Of a stretch of DNA of 64,000 bases, positions 60,854 to 64,000 are shown one piece after another. Made by a program: the position numbers and the translations under genes. Within the stretch, counting starts at the first letter, position 1. Every line of letters begins with the position of its first letter. The DNA lies in NCBI GenBank assembly GCA_028622995.1, contig JAJQJQ010000010.1, positions 5,518,001 through 5,582,000 on the forward strand, given 5' to 3'. Source of the stretch: Panagrolaimus kolymaensis. Its lineage: Eukaryota; Nematoda; Chromadorea; Rhabditida; Panagrolaimidae. The notes under the pieces were generated by a model. The model was not told the DNA's origin and did no database searches. It saw only the letters and a program-made list of their open reading frames with translations.

Positions 60854-62642
60854 TTGACGCTGGTTTGGAATTTAAAAAAAATTTATATTTTTACAACAAA
60901 TTAATTTTTTTAGAATTAAATGATCAAAAATGCTTGAAAAGCAGTGAATGAAATATAAACATTTTCTTCAACAAAAAAAAGCGTGTGTGATAAGCTATTT
61001 TAAAAAGTATTATATAAAAGCATTTTCAAAACAAGGTGTGGCATACTTTAAAGATGAAAAATGCACTTCACTATAAAATTAATGGCATTTTAATCATGGC
61101 GGCTTACAGTAAAAATAGAGTTAACGGAAACATAGGAAAAAATGCATTTAGCCGACCACGGCCTTTAATTCAAGCGTTAATATTGAGAAAAATTAAATTG
61201 AATAATTATTTTGTTTTTTTGTTTTTATATCTTTCCTGATTTATTAAAATAAAGTTGTATCAATACTAAATGTTTATTGTTCTGCTTATTTTATAATTAT
61301 ATCTATTTTTGATTCTTCTAAAAAAAGAAGATACGATGGTGCTTTATTAACAGATTCTTTTCCATTTCAAAAATCATGGAAATTTTAAGAAATTTTTTAG
61401 CGGGAAATATTGTCGATGCGTTTAACTAAAATAATTTCAAACTTTGCCATACTTAAAAACCCGTGTTTAAAAAAGAAACAATACAAAATCTTCTTTTAAG
61501 AAATTTATTTTCGATTTCCTAATAGCTAATTAGCACGCATTAAAAAATCTCTTTATTTCTCTAAATTTGACCGCAATATAAATAAACACATATTTGGTTG
61601 ATTTCCGTTTAACATTATTTTTCTCTCGTTCAAATTCAAGGTTAACAGGTCAGGGCTGCTGACTGAAATGGGATGAAATCAAATTAAAAAAAAAGAATCT
61701 TAGAAGTGAGCGACCTTGTTCGATAAGCGATGATCATCATTACGTTTCAATATCATTGCGATTGCGGCGTGTGCGCGAAAAATGGTGGTAAATTGACCGA
61801 TGATGTTGATATCACATTTTTTTATTTATATGTCAAGAAATCTGTCATTAATAAAATATTATTTTATTTTTAGAAAAAAATATAATCTTATAAGGATAAA
61901 ATATATAAGTTACAATAATAAAAATAGTAAAGTTTTGAGCAAAAAAATTGGATAAAAAACCTTGCTTTTATAACCAAATAAAAAAGTATTAAAAACTCAC
62001 AAAAAAATACAATTATTAATTATTAAAAAACAAAAAATAATTCAAGTCTTATTTTTCTTTAATACTTCGCGGATGCTACTAAAAACCATTCGATCGGCTG
62101 CTTCTAAAAAAGCCAATAAGAAAAAAAGTTAACGATCCTGCTCTGCCGCAAAATCATGCTTACGATTGTTGAGGAAAATGTTATTAAATATTTTTTTATT
62201 CGCAAAAAAACGTTTTTCCTCTCAGAAATTCCTGCTGCAATTTTTCATTCAACGGCAAATTGACTTTTCAAAACAAAACAAAAAAGATTTCAAGAAGGCG
62301 GAGCAGATTTTCTTTCTACTTTTCTCATGAAAAAAAATAATGTGGTACGCCACTGCCCGCGGAAAGAAAAAAAAATTAAATCATGAAAGATATGTATTTT
62401 TTTCTGACAACACACTGACGACTGACCACAGGCGGGTGGCAGCATCGGTTGTGGGCAAGTAGAATCTATGTTGACGACGCCCCTTCTTCTTTCAAAAGCA
62501 AAGGGTTCTTCGCATCTCCTACAAAAAAAAGATTTCGATTGTTTTTCCCCTTTTTTTCTTCACAAATCCCTTTGATATTTTTAGAAATTGATCATCATTA
62601 CCATTAAACTTACTAAATGAAAACAAAAGAAAAAGAAGAAAG
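60854..62642. other. Divergent region between the CUB-like gene and the NIDO-domain gene
   Basis: 1.8 kb, AT-rich with GC-richer patches near 61640-61800 and 62400-62500. A TGATAAG motif at 60988-60994 lies 135 bp upstream of the CUB-like gene. No coding gene or RNA gene recognised. Confidence 0.4.
60988..60994 (+). promoter_or_regulatory. Candidate GATA site upstream of the CUB-like gene
   Basis: TGATAAG, 135 bp upstream of the minus-strand start codon at 60853. It fits an intestinal GATA-factor site, which would agree with expression of CUB-like genes in the gut. Chance occurrence is quite possible. Confidence 0.3.
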
Positions 62643-64000
62643 ATGAAAAAATTAATATTATTTAAATTTTTATTATTATTTTTGGTACAGAAAATTTTAT
62701 GCAACCAAGGTACAGTTTTTTTATTTACTTTTTTTCTGTATCTTTCTCCTCTTTTTTTTACCACTACTCTTGACATAAATAATATCCATTTTCCATTTTT
62801 GAGAGTTTGAAAGTAAGAGTTTTATTTATCCTGTTTTTTCTCAGAAAAAAAGAGAGGGAAAAAAATAAAGAACAAAATCGTGTTCTTAATTTGCTATTAA
62901 CCCCTTTCGTTTTTTTGCACTTTTTTGATTTTATCATAAATTATTTTTAAATGTAATGTATTTTTTCTATTTTTGGTTTTTTCAGGATTTCGACATAGGA
63001 GACAAGTCGATGGTGGAAACACCAGTGGCTCATCATCCCAAATCGATCTCAATATTACTGTACCATATATATTTAGCGCCAGGTTATATCCTTATGGCCC
63101 TACAAAAGAAGATAAACTTGTGCAAGTTGATCCAACCGCATTTAATTTAGAGACACCTTTAAAACTTTTGGACCATACTTATAATTCTTTGTATGTTCAC
63201 AAAGATGGATTCGTTAGTTTATCTGGCACTGATGGAAATGGCCCAACTCCGTTAATTGCAGTTTATTGGACTAAAACTAAAGCAGGAAAAGTTTATTTCC
63301 GAGAAAGTTCAGATCCAAGCATTCTTAATGTTGCTCAAAATGAAGTAAATATTCAATATCGATATGGCTCAGAATTTCGCCCATCTTCAGTTGCAATAAT
63401 CACTTGGGAAACTATCGATGGAGTGAGTCATCATTATTTGATTAACAATTTTGAAGGAAAAAAATGAGGTCATTGTGTTTTTTTAGAATTCTGATGCAAA
63501 CGTTTTCCAACTTGCTCTCATCCTTGGTGACAGTGGTTGTTTTGCACACATCGTTTATAGTAAATTAACTACACATTCGGATGCTGTGGTAAGTTCAAAG
63601 AATAAAAAAATGAAAGTAACAATTCCTTTTTTGCAAGAAAAAATGTATTAAAAAAAGCAGCGCTTGCAAATATTTTTTGTGAAATTTTAAGAAAAAAAAT
63701 TATGCAAATGAAGGTCGTTTGCGGCGAAATTTCAAATAAATAAAAACGACCCGATATCCATTCTTTCTTCCTTTTTTTTGTGGATGTGAGAGATGCAAAA
63801 AGGATTTTGTAAATGTGCCTGATCAAATTTGTTCTTTCTCTTCTTTTTTTTTCGAACGCATCCATTTATCCTGAATTTTTATGTTTTTCGTTAATTTTCA
63901 TCCTTTTCTTTCTCCCCTTTTTTCTTTTATTCATTTCAAAAAATGTCATATTCCATTCATTTATAGGCAGGGTTCACGAGCGATGATGAGACATCAACAT
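62643..64000 (+). CDS. Secreted NIDO (nidogen-like) domain protein, 5' part
   Basis: Exons 62643-62709, 62986-63422, 63487-63588 and 63967 to the right edge; the gene continues beyond the window. Signal peptide MKKLILFKFLLLFLVQKILC, then a basic site HRRQ that could be cleaved by furin, then a segment with the layout of a NIDO domain: LYPYGPTKEDKLVQ, LKLLDHTYNSLYVHKDGFVS, LIAVYWTKTKAGKVYFRESS, FRPSSVAIITWETIDG, and (after the third exon start) NVFQLALILGDSGCFAHIVY. NIDO domains occur in nidogen, alpha-tectorin and several nematode apical-matrix and epidermal proteins. Which of these it is depends on domains outside the window. Exon phases are consistent throughout. Confidence 0.78.

Noticed and set aside
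1..64000. tRNA, rRNA, known microRNA or CRISPR array
   Set aside because: I looked for T-loop GGTTCRA signatures, familiar nematode microRNA seeds and regularly spaced repeats on both strands and found none I could support. A covariance-model scan would be decisive.

Overview
This is a very AT-rich nuclear segment of a nematode genome. The assignment rests on gene content: an FMRFamide-like peptide precursor of the FLP-13 type, an astacin of the NAS type, a nematode-style nuclear hormone receptor, ZYG-8, GLY-5 with its alternative lectin exons, and CUB-like secreted proteins. Gene structure agrees: introns are mostly 45-120 nt, acceptors are TTTTAG or TTTCAG, and several initiator ATGs follow directly after an acceptor-like site, as in SL trans-splicing. 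I cannot name the genus. All exon coordinates were built by hand from reading frame, splice consensus and phase. Every model listed joins in frame.

Layout. 1-2141 (+): 3' half of the CBP/p300 gene cbp-1. 4470-5011 (-): a small stand-alone TAZ1 zinc-finger gene related to CBP. 5012-17941: a gene desert of about 13 kb containing a hAT-type MITE. 17942-20462 (+): 5-HT1-like receptor (ser-4-like). 21099-23147 (-) and 23606-24046 (+): a PALS1-like MAGUK divergent from the mRNA-export gene nxt-1. 27789-31478 (+): GalNAc-transferase gly-5 with three interchangeable lectin exons. 33995-36629 (+): zyg-8, a doublecortin kinase. 37637-45230 (+): three tandem genes (called A, B and C here) that combine Cys/His FLYWCH-like modules with a degenerate OTU-like domain. 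45789-46278 (+): Asterix/WDR83OS. 46385-48245 (-): astacin metalloprotease. 50085-51505 (+): orphan class A GPCR. 52667-53524 (+): flp-13. 53898-54626 (+): saposin-like secreted protein. 54695-56455 (-): nuclear hormone receptor. 57708-60853 (-): secreted, probably GPI-anchored protein with two CUB-like repeats. 62643 to the right edge (+): start of a NIDO-domain secreted protein.

Most genes are unrelated housekeeping, neuronal or secretory genes, and I see no clear operon. The least familiar content is the A/B/C array at 37.6-45.2 kb. The copies share phase-2 exon junctions and domain order but differ by an extra zinc module (A), a shifted splice donor that removes a stop codon (B) and a lost intron (C). 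Other points of interest are the TAZ1-only gene beside cbp-1, the gly-5 exon cassette with a 33-nt inter-exon gap and a GC donor, and the double CUB-like gene.
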